Shown: piece after piece, positions 24,954-35,238 of the stretch | How the letters are laid out: each line of letters opens with the position of its first letter | Numbering within the stretch: position 1 is the stretch's first letter | Assembly (NCBI RefSeq): GCF_007989805.1 | Contig: NZ_BJUB01000009.1 | Coordinates: forward strand, 1-64,000 | Length of the DNA: 64,000 nt | Reading direction: 5' to 3' | DNA from: Cellulomonas xylanilytica | GTDB lineage: Bacteria > Actinomycetota > Actinomycetes > Actinomycetales > Cellulomonadaceae | The notes under the pieces: model-generated | What the model was told of the DNA's origin: nothing | Seen by the model: only the letters and a program-made list of their open reading frames with translations | The model's database searches: none | Translations under genes and position numbers: made by a program

Positions 24954-26237
24954 ATGCCCTCGTTCGTCGTCGACACCACGCCGCTGCGCGTCAGCCCGGC
25001 GTTCCGGCGGCTGTGGTGGGGGCTGTCCATCTCCAACCTCGGGGCGCAGCTGACGGTCGTCGCGGTCGGGCTGCAGGTGTACGGGATCTCCGGCTCGACG
25101 GCCTCGGTCGGTCTGCTGGGCCTGTGCGCGCTGGTCCCGCTGGTGATCTTCGGCCTGTACGGCGGCGCGATCGTCGACCACTACGACCGCCGTCGGGTGG
25201 CGCTCGTCGCGTCCGTCGTGTCGTGGGCCGCGACCATCGGGCTGGCGGTCCAGGCGTGGCTGGGCAATGACCAGGAGTGGGTCCTGTTCGCGCTGGTCGC
25301 CGTGCAGTCGGGGGCGTTCGCCGTGAGCACGCCGGCGCGGTCGGCGATCATCCCGCGACTGCTGGACCCGACGCTGCTGCCGGCGGCGAACGCCCTGCAG
25401 ACGCTCGGCTTCAGCGTCGCGTTCACGGTCGGTCCGCTGCTCGGCGCCGCACTGGTGGCCGCGTTCGACTACGGCGTCGCCTACTCGGTGGACGTCGTCC
25501 TGTTCACCGCCGCGCTGTTCGCGGTCTTCCGGCTGCCCGCGCAGCCGCCGTTGCCGTCGGAGACGCGGCGGGAGCGCGTCGGTCTGGGCTCGGTGGTCGA
25601 CGGGTTCCGCTACCTGGGCACGCAGCGCAACGTGCGGATGACGTTCGCCGTGGACCTCGTCGCCATGATCACGTCGTCACCGCGCGTGCTGTTCCCGGCG
25701 GTCGGCCTGGTCTACCTCGGCGGGGGAGCGACGACCACCGGCGTGATGGCCGCGTCCGCGGCGGTCGGCGTGGGGCTGGCGGGTCTGTTCTCCGGTGGGC
25801 TCGCGCGGATCCGCTGGCAGGGCCGGATCATCGCGGTCGCCATCACGGTCTGGGGGCTGGCGATCGCGGGGTTCGGGCTGACGCTCGTGCTGGTGGGCCG
25901 GTCGCACCCCGACCAGGTGCTCTGGTTCGCGCTCGTGATCGCCGTGCTCATGCTGGTGGTCGCGGGGGCCAGCGACGCGATCAGCTCGGTGTTCCGGCAG
26001 ACCATCCTGCAGACGGCGACGCCCGACGACATGCGCGGCCGCCTCCAGGGCGTGTTCATCGTCGTCGTCGCGGGTGGTCCGCGTCTGGGCGAGGCGCTGC
26101 TGGGCGGGGCGGCGTCGAAGATCGGCGAGGGCTGGGCCGCGGTGGTCGGCGGCTGCCTCTGCGTCATCCTGCTGTGGGTATTGGTCCGGTCGCAGCGCTC
26201 GTTCTGGAACTACGACGCTCGCCACCCGGTGCCCTAG
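24954..26237 (+). CDS. MFS transporter, MFS_3/enterobactin-exporter type
   Basis: A 427-residue, 12-helix major facilitator of the EntS-like group: FRRLWWGLSISNLGAQLTVVAVGLQVY at helix 1, GLYGGAIVDHYDRRRVAL as motif A, and DDMRGRLQGVF in the second half. Such proteins usually export small molecules or drugs; siderophore export is a family possibility but the iron genes are 10 kb away. The leaderless promoter fixes ATG 24954. It ends with a 4-bp overlap of the convergent TetR gene. Confidence 0.85.
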   Translation: MPSFVVDTTPLRVSPAFRRLWWGLSISNLGAQLTVVAVGLQVYGISGSTASVGLLGLCALVPLVIFGLYGGAIVDHYDRRRVALVASVVSWAATIGLAVQAWLGNDQEWVLFALVAVQSGAFAVSTPARSAIIPRLLDPTLLPAANALQTLGFSVAFTVGPLLGAALVAAFDYGVAYSVDVVLFTAALFAVFRLPAQPPLPSETRRERVGLGSVVDGFRYLGTQRNVRMTFAVDLVAMITSSPRVLFPAVGLVYLGGGATTTGVMAASAAVGVGLAGLFSGGLARIRWQGRIIAVAITVWGLAIAGFGLTLVLVGRSHPDQVLWFALVIAVLMLVVAGASDAISSVFRQTILQTATPDDMRGRLQGVFIVVVAGGPRLGEALLGGAASKIGEGWAAVVGGCLCVILLWVLVRSQRSFWNYDARHPVP

Positions 26238-26791
26238 CTCCGCAGGGACCTGATCATCCGCAGCACCCCGTGCTCCGCCAGCGCGGCGTCCCCACCCGCG
26301 GCGATCCACAGTGCGGCCTCGTTCATGGCGCCGTTGAGCAGCGCGGCGGCGGCCGCCGGGTCGACGGCGAGGTCGTCGAGCGCGCCCAGCCCGTCCACCA
26401 GCAGCCGGCCGGAGTGCGCCTCGTCCATCGACCGCCAGGCCGTCCAGCCGAGGACCGCGGGACCGTCGACGAGCAGGACGCGCCGGACGGACGGGTCGAC
26501 GACGGCGCGCATGAAGGCGAGGCTCCCCGCCTCGATCGCGGTCCAGCCGTCGTCCGGCGCGGCCTCGGCGACGGCCGCGGCGACGACCGCCTGGGCGTCG
26601 TCGACGACGGCGGTGAACAGCCCGAGCTTGCTGCCGAAGTGGTGGTAGACGGCTCCGCGGGTGACGCCGGCCAGCTCTGCCACGCGTTCGAGGCTGACGT
26701 CCGCGTAGCCGAGGTCGGCGAAGAGTCGCCGTGCCGTCGTGCGGATCTGCGCCGCAGTGACCTCGCTCTGCTCCTTGGTCGCACGGGCCAC
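26234..26791 (-). CDS. TetR-family repressor
   Basis: A 185-residue TetR regulator: helix-turn-helix TTARRLFADLGYADVSLERVAELAGVTRGAVYHHFGSK in the first 60 residues and an Ala-rich ligand domain with the YCA-like region WTAWRSMDEAHSG. GTG 26791 follows GGAAGGAG. It is divergent from the VOC gene with an operator-rich spacer and very probably represses that gene and itself. The ligand is unknown. Confidence 0.93.
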   Translation of the reverse strand: MARATKEQSEVTAAQIRTTARRLFADLGYADVSLERVAELAGVTRGAVYHHFGSKLGLFTAVVDDAQAVVAAAVAEAAPDDGWTAIEAGSLAFMRAVVDPSVRRVLLVDGPAVLGWTAWRSMDEAHSGRLLVDGLGALDDLAVDPAAAAALLNGAMNEAALWIAAGGDAALAEHGVLRMIRSLRS

Positions 26792-26805
26792 CCGCCACTC
26801 CTTCC

Positions 26806-26834
26806 TTTACATACGTTGTGTATGTAAGTATACA
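26806..26834 (+). promoter_or_regulatory. Promoter of the VOC gene
   Basis: -35 TTTACA (26806-26811) and -10 TATACA (26829-26834) with a 17-bp spacer. The operator fills the spacer and covers both boxes, so repressor binding would block RNA polymerase. Confidence 0.6.
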
Positions 26835-26843
26835 TACACAACG
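26808..26843. promoter_or_regulatory. TetR operator with overlapping palindromes
   Basis: Three half-sites of TACATAC/GTATGTA form two palindromes: TACATAC-GTTGT-GTATGTA (26808-26826) and GTATGTA-AGTA-TACATAC (26820-26837). The second extends to a perfect 13-4-13 inverted repeat (26814-26843). It is one of the few AT-rich patches here and lies between tetR and the VOC gene. Confidence 0.85.
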
Positions 26844-26864
26844 AATCTATATCGGGAGGGCCTC

Positions 26865-27266
26865 ATGATCACGAGCATCTACCCCGTCCTGATGAGCACG
26901 GACGTCGCCGCGACGACCGCGTTCTTCCGCGACGCGTTCGCGGTGGAGACCGTGTTCGAGTCCGACTGGTACGTGTCCCTGCGCTCGGGGACGTTCGAGC
27001 TGGCGGTGCTCGACGCCACGCACGAGTCCGTCCCGGCCGGGTACCGCACCGCCGCGGCCGGCGTGCTGGTGAACATCGAGGTGGAGGACGTCGACGCGGA
27101 GCACGAGCGGCTGGTGACGCGCGGCGGCGCGGCGGTCGCCCAGGAGCTCCGGTCGGAGACGTTCGGTCAGCGGCATGTGATCCTCGTGGCCCCCGGTGGC
27201 GTGCTGGTCGACGTGATCCAGCCGATCCCGATCACCGACCCGGAGCTCCTCGACCAGGACCGCTGA
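26865..27266 (+). CDS. VOC/glyoxalase-family protein
   Basis: A 133-residue vicinal-oxygen-chelate protein (YPVLMSTDVAATTAFFRDAF, then WYVSLRSGTFELAVLD, and the closing ILVAPGGVLVDVIQPI). Members are dioxygenases, isomerases or resistance proteins that bind bleomycin- or fosfomycin-like drugs. ATG 26865 has GGGAGGG upstream. Under the TetR operator it is probably induced by the ligand of the TetR protein, which suggests detoxification of a xenobiotic. Confidence 0.88.
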   Translation: MITSIYPVLMSTDVAATTAFFRDAFAVETVFESDWYVSLRSGTFELAVLDATHESVPAGYRTAAAGVLVNIEVEDVDAEHERLVTRGGAAVAQELRSETFGQRHVILVAPGGVLVDVIQPIPITDPELLDQDR

Positions 27267-27279
27267 CGCTGGGGGGCGG

Positions 27280-29037
27280 TCAGGGGCGCGGCACGTTGCG
27301 CAGGTTCGAGCGGGCCATCGCCATGACCTCGCCCAGCCCGCCGCCGAGCACCTCCTTGCTCATCGCGGCGGTGAACCCGGAAACCTGCGCGCGTGTGATC
27401 TTCGGCGGCAGCGACAGGGCGCGCGGGTCGGTGACCAGGTCGATCAGCGCCGGGCCGTCGTGGGAGAAGGCCTCGCGCAGCGCGGAGCGGATCTCGGTCG
27501 GCTTCTCCACGCGGACGGACGGGATGCCGATCGCGGACGCGACGGCCGCGTAGTCGACGGACGGGCTGTCGGTGCCGTAGGACGGGAGGCCGTCGACCAG
27601 CATCTCCAGCCGGACCATGCCGAGCGTCGCGTTGTCGAACAGGACGATCTTCACGGGCAGGTCCAGCGCCTTCACGGTGATGAGCTCGCCCAGCAGCATC
27701 GACAGGCCGCCGTCGCCGGCCATCGCCACGACGTGCCGACCGTCGCCGACGAGGGCCGCGCCGATCGCGTGCGGGACGGCGTTCGCCATGGATCCGTGCC
27801 AGAACGACCCGATGACCCGGCGCCTGCCGTTGGGCGTGATGTACCGGGCGGCCCAGACGTTGCACATGCCGGTGTCGACGGTGAAGACGGCGTCGTCGGG
27901 CGCCTCCTCGTCCAGGACGACGGCCGCGAACTCGGGGTGGATCGGCTCGGTGTGCTCGACGTCCTTGGTGTACGCGCCGACCACGCCGCTCATGGCGCGG
28001 TCGTGCTTCTTGCGCATCTGGTCGAGGAACCGGTGGCTCCTCTTCGGCTTGACCAGCGTGAGCAGCGCCGCGGCGGTCTCGCCGACGTCGCCGAGCACGA
28101 CCAGGTCGTTGCGCGTCCGGCGGCCCAGCCGGGTGGGCTCGATGTCGACCTGTGCGGTGCGGACGCCCGCCGGCAGGAACTGGTCGTAGGGGAGGTCGGT
28201 GCCGAGCAGGAGCAGGAGGTCCGCGCCCTCCATCGCGGACTGGCAGGCGCCGTACCCGAGCAGCCCGGACATCCCGACGTCGAACGGGTTGTCGTACTGG
28301 ATGACCTCCTTGCCGCGCAGGCTGTGCCCGACGGGGGCGTTCAGTGCGCGCGCCAGGGCGAGGACCTCGGTCCGCGACCCGCGCACCCCGGCCCCCGCGA
28401 AGATCGTCACCTTGCCCGCGGCGTCGATGGCCTCGGCGAGCGCGCGCACGGCGCCGTCGTCGGGAACCACGCGCGGGGCCGGCGGGGGAGTGAGGACGTC
28501 GATGCCGGCGTCGGGTGCCTCGAGGTCTGCGATGTCGCCGGACAGCGTCAGCACCGCGACGCCGGGGGCACCGTAGGCGTGGTGGATGGCGGACCGGATG
28601 ACGCGGGGTGCCTGCGCGGCGGTCGAGACCAGCTCCGAGTACACGGAGCACTCGACGAACAGCCGGTCGGGGTGGGTCTCCTGGAAGAACTGGGTGCCCA
28701 CCTGCGCGCTCGGGATGTGCGAGGCGATGGCCAGGACGGGGACGCGGGACCGGTTGGCGTCGTACAGGCCGTTGATCAGGTGCAGGTTGCCCGGTCCGCT
28801 GGACCCCGCGCAGACGGCCAGCCGCCCGGTGAGCTCCGCCTCGGCCGCCGCCGCGAACCCCCCGGCCTCCTCGTGCCGCACGTGCACCCAGGCGATGTCG
28901 GCCCCGTCCTCGCGCGCCCGCCGGACGGCGTCGACCACGGGGTTGAGGCTGTCCCCGACGATCCCGTAGACGTGCCGAGCACCGGCGGCGACGAGCTGGG
29001 CGACGAGCAGGTCCGCGATCGATCGACGACGTGCCAC
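27280..29037 (-). CDS. Thiamine-diphosphate enzyme, pyruvate dehydrogenase (quinone)/oxidase type
   Basis: A 585-residue ThDP enzyme like PoxB. The N-terminal domain has the activating Glu in VRHEEAGGFAAAAEAELTG and GSSGPGNLHLINGLYDA; the middle is a FAD-type central domain; the C-terminal ThDP motif starts GDGGLSMLLGELITV and ends in the Asn of LFDN. PoxB oxidises pyruvate to acetate and CO2 with quinone. Acetolactate synthase-like activity is less likely. GTG 29037 is preceded by GGAGGT. It stands alone, 13 bp from the convergent VOC gene. Confidence 0.88.
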   Translation of the reverse strand: MARRRSIADLLVAQLVAAGARHVYGIVGDSLNPVVDAVRRAREDGADIAWVHVRHEEAGGFAAAAEAELTGRLAVCAGSSGPGNLHLINGLYDANRSRVPVLAIASHIPSAQVGTQFFQETHPDRLFVECSVYSELVSTAAQAPRVIRSAIHHAYGAPGVAVLTLSGDIADLEAPDAGIDVLTPPPAPRVVPDDGAVRALAEAIDAAGKVTIFAGAGVRGSRTEVLALARALNAPVGHSLRGKEVIQYDNPFDVGMSGLLGYGACQSAMEGADLLLLLGTDLPYDQFLPAGVRTAQVDIEPTRLGRRTRNDLVVLGDVGETAAALLTLVKPKRSHRFLDQMRKKHDRAMSGVVGAYTKDVEHTEPIHPEFAAVVLDEEAPDDAVFTVDTGMCNVWAARYITPNGRRRVIGSFWHGSMANAVPHAIGAALVGDGRHVVAMAGDGGLSMLLGELITVKALDLPVKIVLFDNATLGMVRLEMLVDGLPSYGTDSPSVDYAAVASAIGIPSVRVEKPTEIRSALREAFSHDGPALIDLVTDPRALSLPPKITRAQVSGFTAAMSKEVLGGGLGEVMAMARSNLRNVPRP

Positions 29038-29100
29038 GGGTGACCTCCGGGGGTGGTGGGCGGTCCCTCCATCGTCAGCCCGGGCCGGGCGGGTCGCACC

Positions 29101-29931
29101 TCAGTCGGTGTCGGCCGCCGTGACGAACCGTGCGGCGGTGTCGAGCGCGGTCGCCGCAGCCTGACCGGGGGTGTCGCCGACCACCTGCACGCGGACGACC
29201 AGGCCGTCGCGCGCGGCCCAGAGGTGTGCCGCGGAGTAGGGGTCGGCGGCGGGGCTGCCGTCGTCCTGGAACGAGGCCTCGTCGCGGGTGAGCACCCACG
29301 CCGTCCAGCCGGGCAGGTCGACCTCGTGCACGCCGGCCCCCGAGATGACGGTGCGCGGCACGTAGGTGCCGTCCCCGTTGTTCACCCGGGCCGACTCCTT
29401 GTCGACGGCCCAGCCCTCGAGGTCGGCCGCCTCGGCCCCGACGGCAGTCTGCGCCGCGTCCGGGTCGGGCATCTCGTACACCTCGACGGCCCGGCTCGCG
29501 CCGCCGGCGACCGGGAGCTCGATGGGGTCACCCAGGGCGAAGGCGTGACCCGCCACGGACGCGGCGCGCAGGTCCCCGAGCTGCGGGTTGCCGCACTGGG
29601 GCAGGGTCGGGCTCGGCAGGGGCGTCGCTGCGCCTCCGGTCGCGGCGGCCTCCTCGGCCCGCGTGGCGGCGACCTCCGCGGCGAGCTGGTCGAGGTACGC
29701 CTGCGCCTCGGGCGTGCCCGGCTCGTACTCGTCGCAGCGCCTGACGGTCGCGGCGGGCACCAGCGTCTCGGACAGCGCGGCCGTCACCGCCTCGAACGTC
29801 AGCGGCGCGGTCGTCGGGGTCGAGGAGGCCGACGGAGCCGCCGCGGGAGCGGTGGCGTCCGCGGTGCACCCGGCGAGGACGAGGAGCGCGGCGACCGCGA
29901 CGGTGACGCGGGCTGGGCGGAGCGTGAGCAT
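29101..29931 (-). CDS. Lipoprotein of unknown function
   Basis: A 276-residue lipoprotein with lipobox LAGC (Cys22), an Ala/Ser/Pro/Thr spacer, and a domain with two Cys (RRCDEY, LPQCGN) probably in a disulfide. The rest is beta-rich with GWAVDKESARVNNGDGTYVPR and a repeated acidic pattern. I recognise no family. ATG 29931 is chosen with GAGGA upstream; a GTG 18 bp earlier is possible. It is the third leftward gene after the MFS and phosphotransferase genes, 37 bp downstream. Confidence 0.7.
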   Translation of the reverse strand: MLTLRPARVTVAVAALLVLAGCTADATAPAAAPSASSTPTTAPLTFEAVTAALSETLVPAATVRRCDEYEPGTPEAQAYLDQLAAEVAATRAEEAAATGGAATPLPSPTLPQCGNPQLGDLRAASVAGHAFALGDPIELPVAGGASRAVEVYEMPDPDAAQTAVGAEAADLEGWAVDKESARVNNGDGTYVPRTVISGAGVHEVDLPGWTAWVLTRDEASFQDDGSPAADPYSAAHLWAARDGLVVRVQVVGDTPGQAAATALDTAARFVTAADTD

Positions 29932-29968
29932 CCGCACATCCTCACCCACGCGCGCCCGCGCGAGCGGG

Positions 29969-30913
29969 TCAGCCCAGCTGCCGGAGCGCCGCGAGCGCCA
30001 CGTGCAGGTTCGCGGTCACGGCCGACCGGTGCGGCTCGACCCAGTCGCCCTCGAACTTCCTGGGCGTGATCTCGATCATCATCACGAGGCACAGCCGCAT
30101 CCGGTACAGCTCCAGCCGAGTGCGGGCGGACCTGCTGTCGATGTCGACCGGCCCGTATCCCGCCAGCACGGCCGGGGTTCCGGGCTCGCGGCCCATGGGG
30201 TCGATGCCGACGAGGTCCGCCAGCGGGTCGCCCCAGAACGCGCGCTCGGGGTCGATGACGCCGAGCAGCTCGCCCGAGTCCGGGTCGACGAACAGGTTCC
30301 CGGCCCAGAGGTCGGTGTGGACGAGGGACGGCGTGGTGACGTCGGCGAGCACGTGCGCGTGCCGGGACATGACCGCGCGGACGTCGTCGGCAGGCACCGG
30401 GACCGACCAGCGCGCGGCGTCGTCGAGGAGCTCGTCGATCATCGCCGTGAACGACTCGGTCCAAGAGGAGCTCTGCCGCCCGCAGGGGTAGCCGAAGGCG
30501 GGTCCGACGAGCCCGTGCAGCGCGGCCAGCACCGCCCCCGTCCCGGTCTCGGCCCGGACGGTCCGCGGGTCCGACGGTCCGAAGCCCGCGTCGACCAGCG
30601 GCACCCCCGGGAGGTGGCTGACGATGAGCGCGTCGCTGGGCAGGACGGTCCGGGAGAAGTCGGTGAGCAGCACCTGCGGCATCAGCAGCTCGGGTCGCGA
30701 CGCCGCCAGCCCGTAGACCAGCGCCTCGGCGCGCAGCAGGTCGTGCTCGTACGCCAGCAGCTGGTCGGTGCGGGTCGGTGCCGTCTTCACGACGACGCGC
30801 TCACCGTCGGCCAGGGTCACCCGGTACGTCGTCGCGAACTGCCCGCCGGTGAGCAGCTCGGCGTCCGCGAGCACGCCGAGCGGCGCGACGAGCGCGGTGA
30901 GTGCGTCGATCAT
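29969..30913 (-). CDS. Aminoglycoside phosphotransferase-family kinase
   Basis: A 314-residue protein-kinase-like small-molecule kinase (APH/choline kinase/fructosamine kinase clan). The catalytic loop is SLVHTDLWAGNLFVD and the metal site GVIDPERAFWGDPLADL; VVVKTAP holds the ATP-binding Lys. These resemble fructosamine- or macrolide-kinase motifs. ATG 30913 overlaps the MFS stop as ATGA, so the two are co-translated. A pump coupled to a phosphotransferase suggests resistance, perhaps to a macrolide or aminoglycoside, but a sugar-amine substrate is equally possible. Confidence 0.85.
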   Translation of the reverse strand: MIDALTALVAPLGVLADAELLTGGQFATTYRVTLADGERVVVKTAPTRTDQLLAYEHDLLRAEALVYGLAASRPELLMPQVLLTDFSRTVLPSDALIVSHLPGVPLVDAGFGPSDPRTVRAETGTGAVLAALHGLVGPAFGYPCGRQSSSWTESFTAMIDELLDDAARWSVPVPADDVRAVMSRHAHVLADVTTPSLVHTDLWAGNLFVDPDSGELLGVIDPERAFWGDPLADLVGIDPMGREPGTPAVLAGYGPVDIDSRSARTRLELYRMRLCLVMMIEITPRKFEGDWVEPHRSAVTANLHVALAALRQLG

Positions 30914-32205
30914 GAGCGGTTCGGCTCCACGGACTCGGCGACCTCGCACGCGGCGACCGCGGCCCCTCCGGTCGCCGAGGGGGACTCGGCCTCCACGGAG
31001 TTGCGCACGTGGTCCCCGCCGTCCCCGCGCAGGGTCCGGAGCGCGGCGAGCGTCGCGACGACGGCCGCCCCGGCCGAGATGACCACGACGAGGAACCCGG
31101 CGTGCGACCCGTTGATGTCGATCTGCGCGCCCGCCACGGACGACCCGACGGACACCCCGACGCCCAGCGACGTGCCCACCCAGGTCAGCCCCTCGGTGAG
31201 CCGCTCGCGCGGGACCAGGTCCTGCACCAGCCCGTTGCCGTTGATGAGGGTGGGGGCGATGGCGAACCCGGCGACGAACATGACGGCCGCGAGCGCGACG
31301 AGCGACTGCACGAGGAAGAAGAAGCAGACGCCGACGGCCAACGCGACCATCCCGGTGGCGAACCGCAGGTACAGGGGCCGCTTCCAGGTGCGGGTGCCGT
31401 AGAGCAGGCCGGAGATCAGCGACCCGAGCGCGAAGATCGCCAGGATGATCCCCGCTGCTCCCTTGGAGCCGGACTCCTCGGCGAACGCGACGGTGGCGAC
31501 GTCCGTGGCGCCGAAGATCGAGCCCATCGCGACGAAGACGATGGCCAGGACCACCATGCCGGGCTTGCGCAGCACCGACCCCTTCGGGCGCGGGCTGCCG
31601 GCGGGCGCGGGTGGTGGCTCGGTGCGGCGCAGCGACAGGAACCAGTACCCGCCGACGAGCATGGCGACCAGCGGCACGATCAGGCCGGCGGTGGGTGCGA
31701 CACCGGTGGCGAGGACGGTGGCGAGCACGGGACCGACGATGAAGACGAGCTCGTCGAGCGCCGACTCCAGGGAGTACGCGGTGTGCATCCGGTGCGGGTC
31801 GGTGCCGAGCACGCGGGCCCAGCGCGCCCGGACCAGCGAACCGAACGACCCGATGCCCGCGCCGGTGACCACGGCCGTCAGGTACAGCCAGGCCTCGTGC
31901 GCCTCGGCGGTCGCGGCGACGACGAGCCCGACGAGGCCGACGGCGGCGATCGCGACGGCGGGCCGCATGACACGCCCCTGCCCGTGCCGGTCCACCAGCC
32001 GCGCGAGCTGCGGCGAGCAGAGGGCCTGTGCGATGACGTAGACGGCGGACACCCGACCGGCGAGCCCGTACGAGCCGTACAGCGTGGACACCATGAGCAC
32101 GATGCCGATGCCGACCATGGACATCGGCAGCCGCGCGAGCACGCCCGTGGCCGAGAACGCGAGGGCTCCGGGTCGGGTGAGCACGTCGCGGTACGGCTGG
32201 AGCAT
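30910..32205 (-). CDS. MFS efflux-type transporter
   Basis: A 431-residue, 12-helix MFS protein with LTRPGALAFSATGVLARLPMSMVGIG at the start, common in actinobacterial exporters, and QLARLVDRHGQGRVMRP as motif A. The last 50 residues are a soluble acidic tail. It heads a leftward unit with the phosphotransferase-like gene (4-bp overlap) and perhaps the lipoprotein at 29101. Substrate unknown; export is more likely than import. Confidence 0.85.
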   Translation of the reverse strand: MLQPYRDVLTRPGALAFSATGVLARLPMSMVGIGIVLMVSTLYGSYGLAGRVSAVYVIAQALCSPQLARLVDRHGQGRVMRPAVAIAAVGLVGLVVAATAEAHEAWLYLTAVVTGAGIGSFGSLVRARWARVLGTDPHRMHTAYSLESALDELVFIVGPVLATVLATGVAPTAGLIVPLVAMLVGGYWFLSLRRTEPPPAPAGSPRPKGSVLRKPGMVVLAIVFVAMGSIFGATDVATVAFAEESGSKGAAGIILAIFALGSLISGLLYGTRTWKRPLYLRFATGMVALAVGVCFFFLVQSLVALAAVMFVAGFAIAPTLINGNGLVQDLVPRERLTEGLTWVGTSLGVGVSVGSSVAGAQIDINGSHAGFLVVVISAGAAVVATLAALRTLRGDGGDHVRNSVEAESPSATGGAAVAACEVAESVEPNRS

Positions 32206-32263
32206 GCCGTCAGTCTGTCATCCGCCCTTCCCCACGGGCGCGTCGTGCCCCACCATTCAAGGC

Positions 32264-32560
32264 ATGACGGACGTGCAGGTCAGCGACGCCCCCGACGAGC
32301 ACCGGTTCGAGGCGCGCGCTCCCGACGGCGAGCTGCTCGGGTTCGCGGTGTACGACACGATCGGCACGACGGTCGTGTTCACGCACACCGAGGTGGACCC
32401 GGCGTTCGAGGGGCAGGGGATCGCGTCGACGCTGGTCCAGGGCGCCCTGGACGCCGTGCGGGCGAGCGGGCGTGACGTCGTCGCGTTCTGCCCCTACGTC
32501 AAGGCCTGGCTCGGCCGGCACCCCGACTACCAGGACCTGGTCCGGGCACCCCAGCACTGA
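32264..32560 (+). CDS. Small GNAT-fold acetyltransferase (YjdJ-like)
   Basis: A 98-residue minimal GNAT protein: FEARAPDGELLGFAVYD, VVFTHTEVDPAFEGQGIASTLVQGAL (acetyl-CoA loop GQGIAS) and AFCPYVKAWLGRHPDYQDLV. This short form is widespread and its substrate unknown. ATG 32264 is chosen because the family starts here; a weak CACCAT -10-like hexamer 7 nt upstream would make it leaderless. It is divergent from the MFS gene and convergent with pgm. Confidence 0.88.
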   Translation: MTDVQVSDAPDEHRFEARAPDGELLGFAVYDTIGTTVVFTHTEVDPAFEGQGIASTLVQGALDAVRASGRDVVAFCPYVKAWLGRHPDYQDLVRAPQH

Positions 32561-32569
32561 CACGAAGAA

Positions 32570-32599
32570 GACCCCAGGGGACGTGGTCACCCCGGGGCC
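32570..32599. terminator. Bidirectional terminator hairpin
   Basis: GACCCCAGGGG and CACCCCGGGGCC pair with one bulge around a short loop between the convergent GNAT and pgm stops. Confidence 0.65.
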
Positions 32600-32620
32600 T
32601 CCTGCTCGTGGGTGCCCGCG

Positions 32621-34294
<1,674 letters not shown>

Positions 34295-34364
34295 GTCGCG
34301 ATCCTCCCCCACCGTCCGGGTTGCCGCGACCCCCTGTCCGGCTGGTCGGCCCGACGGGGACCGG

Positions 34365-34370
34365 TAGCCT
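34365..34370 (+). promoter_or_regulatory. Leaderless -10 box
   Basis: TAGCCT ends 7 nt before ATG 34378; no ribosome site. Confidence 0.6.
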
Positions 34371-34377
34371 TTCCGGC

Positions 34378-35202
34378 ATGGCCAAGAACTCGACCGACTT
34401 CGTGCTGCGCCCGTTCGAGGGGCTCCCCGGCGAGCCCGACTGGGTGGCGCTCAAGGAGCTCGTCCCCGCGGCGACCGCGACCGCCCGTACGACGAAGGAG
34501 TACGGCGCGCGCGACGTGCTGGTGACCACGGTCCTGCCGACCAGCTGGCCCGCGCTGCACCGTGCCGACGGCCTGGTCCTGCTGGCCCTCCAGACGACGA
34601 GCAGCTCGAACGACGTCAGCCGCGACCTCGCGCACGCGCTGCTCGAGGCGATCGAGGTGGAGCCCGGCACCGCCGTCGAGACCATCGGCCTGCCGGAGCC
34701 CGGCCCGCGCCTCCAGGACGTGCTCGACCTGAGCGTCCCGTTCGAGGTCACCGTGCAGGACTCGTTCGCGTACTGGCTGGCCCCGGACACCGAGCGCACC
34801 CCGGACCTGCAGGCCGCGATCGAGGAGGCCGACGGCGGCATCATCGACACCGTCAAGCTCGACGCCGCCGACGCGGCGTACTGGTGCCGGATGGGCGCCC
34901 GCGAGTTCCTGCGCTGGGCGCAGCCGCACGAGGAGCAGGTGGTGCTCGACGGCCTGGCGCGGCTGCACGCCAAGCGCGAGTCCGGCTTCGAGGGCGCCAA
35001 GTTCGTCGGCTACTTCCGCTCCGCCGGCCTGGTCGTGCCGGTCTGGGAGCTGGCCAAGGGGTCGGAGGCCGAGGACGTCGAGAAGCCCCTCGCCGACTTC
35101 CTGCCCCGGTTCGAGGCCGCGCTCGCGGACACGACGCCGCTGGACGCCGACGAGCGGCGCGCGCGTGCCGGTCTGGTGGCCCGGCAGGTCACGCTGCGCT
35201 GA
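34378..35202 (+). CDS. DUF5926-type actinobacterial protein
   Basis: A 274-residue cytosolic protein that I assign to the actinobacterial DUF5926 group from [34 protein letters not shown] and the C-terminal [34 protein letters not shown]. The role is unknown; such genes are broadly conserved next to glycosyltransferase genes. The leaderless promoter supports ATG 34378. The next gene starts 36 bp later from its own promoter. Confidence 0.75.
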   Translation: MAKNSTDFVLRPFEGLPGEPDWVALKELVPAATATARTTKEYGARDVLVTTVLPTSWPALHRADGLVLLALQTTSSSNDVSRDLAHALLEAIEVEPGTAVETIGLPEPGPRLQDVLDLSVPFEVTVQDSFAYWLAPDTERTPDLQAAIEEADGGIIDTVKLDAADAAYWCRMGAREFLRWAQPHEEQVVLDGLARLHAKRESGFEGAKFVGYFRSAGLVVPVWELAKGSEAEDVEKPLADFLPRFEAALADTTPLDADERRARAGLVARQVTLR

Positions 35203-35225
35203 ACGGCGGGACCTGCTCAGATAGA

Positions 35226-35231
35226 TAGGGT
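35226..35231 (+). promoter_or_regulatory. Leaderless -10 box
   Basis: TAGGGT ends 7 nt before GTG 35239. An in-frame GTG at 35230 lies inside the box and is therefore unlikely to be the start. Confidence 0.55.
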
Positions 35232-35238
35232 GGCCGAC

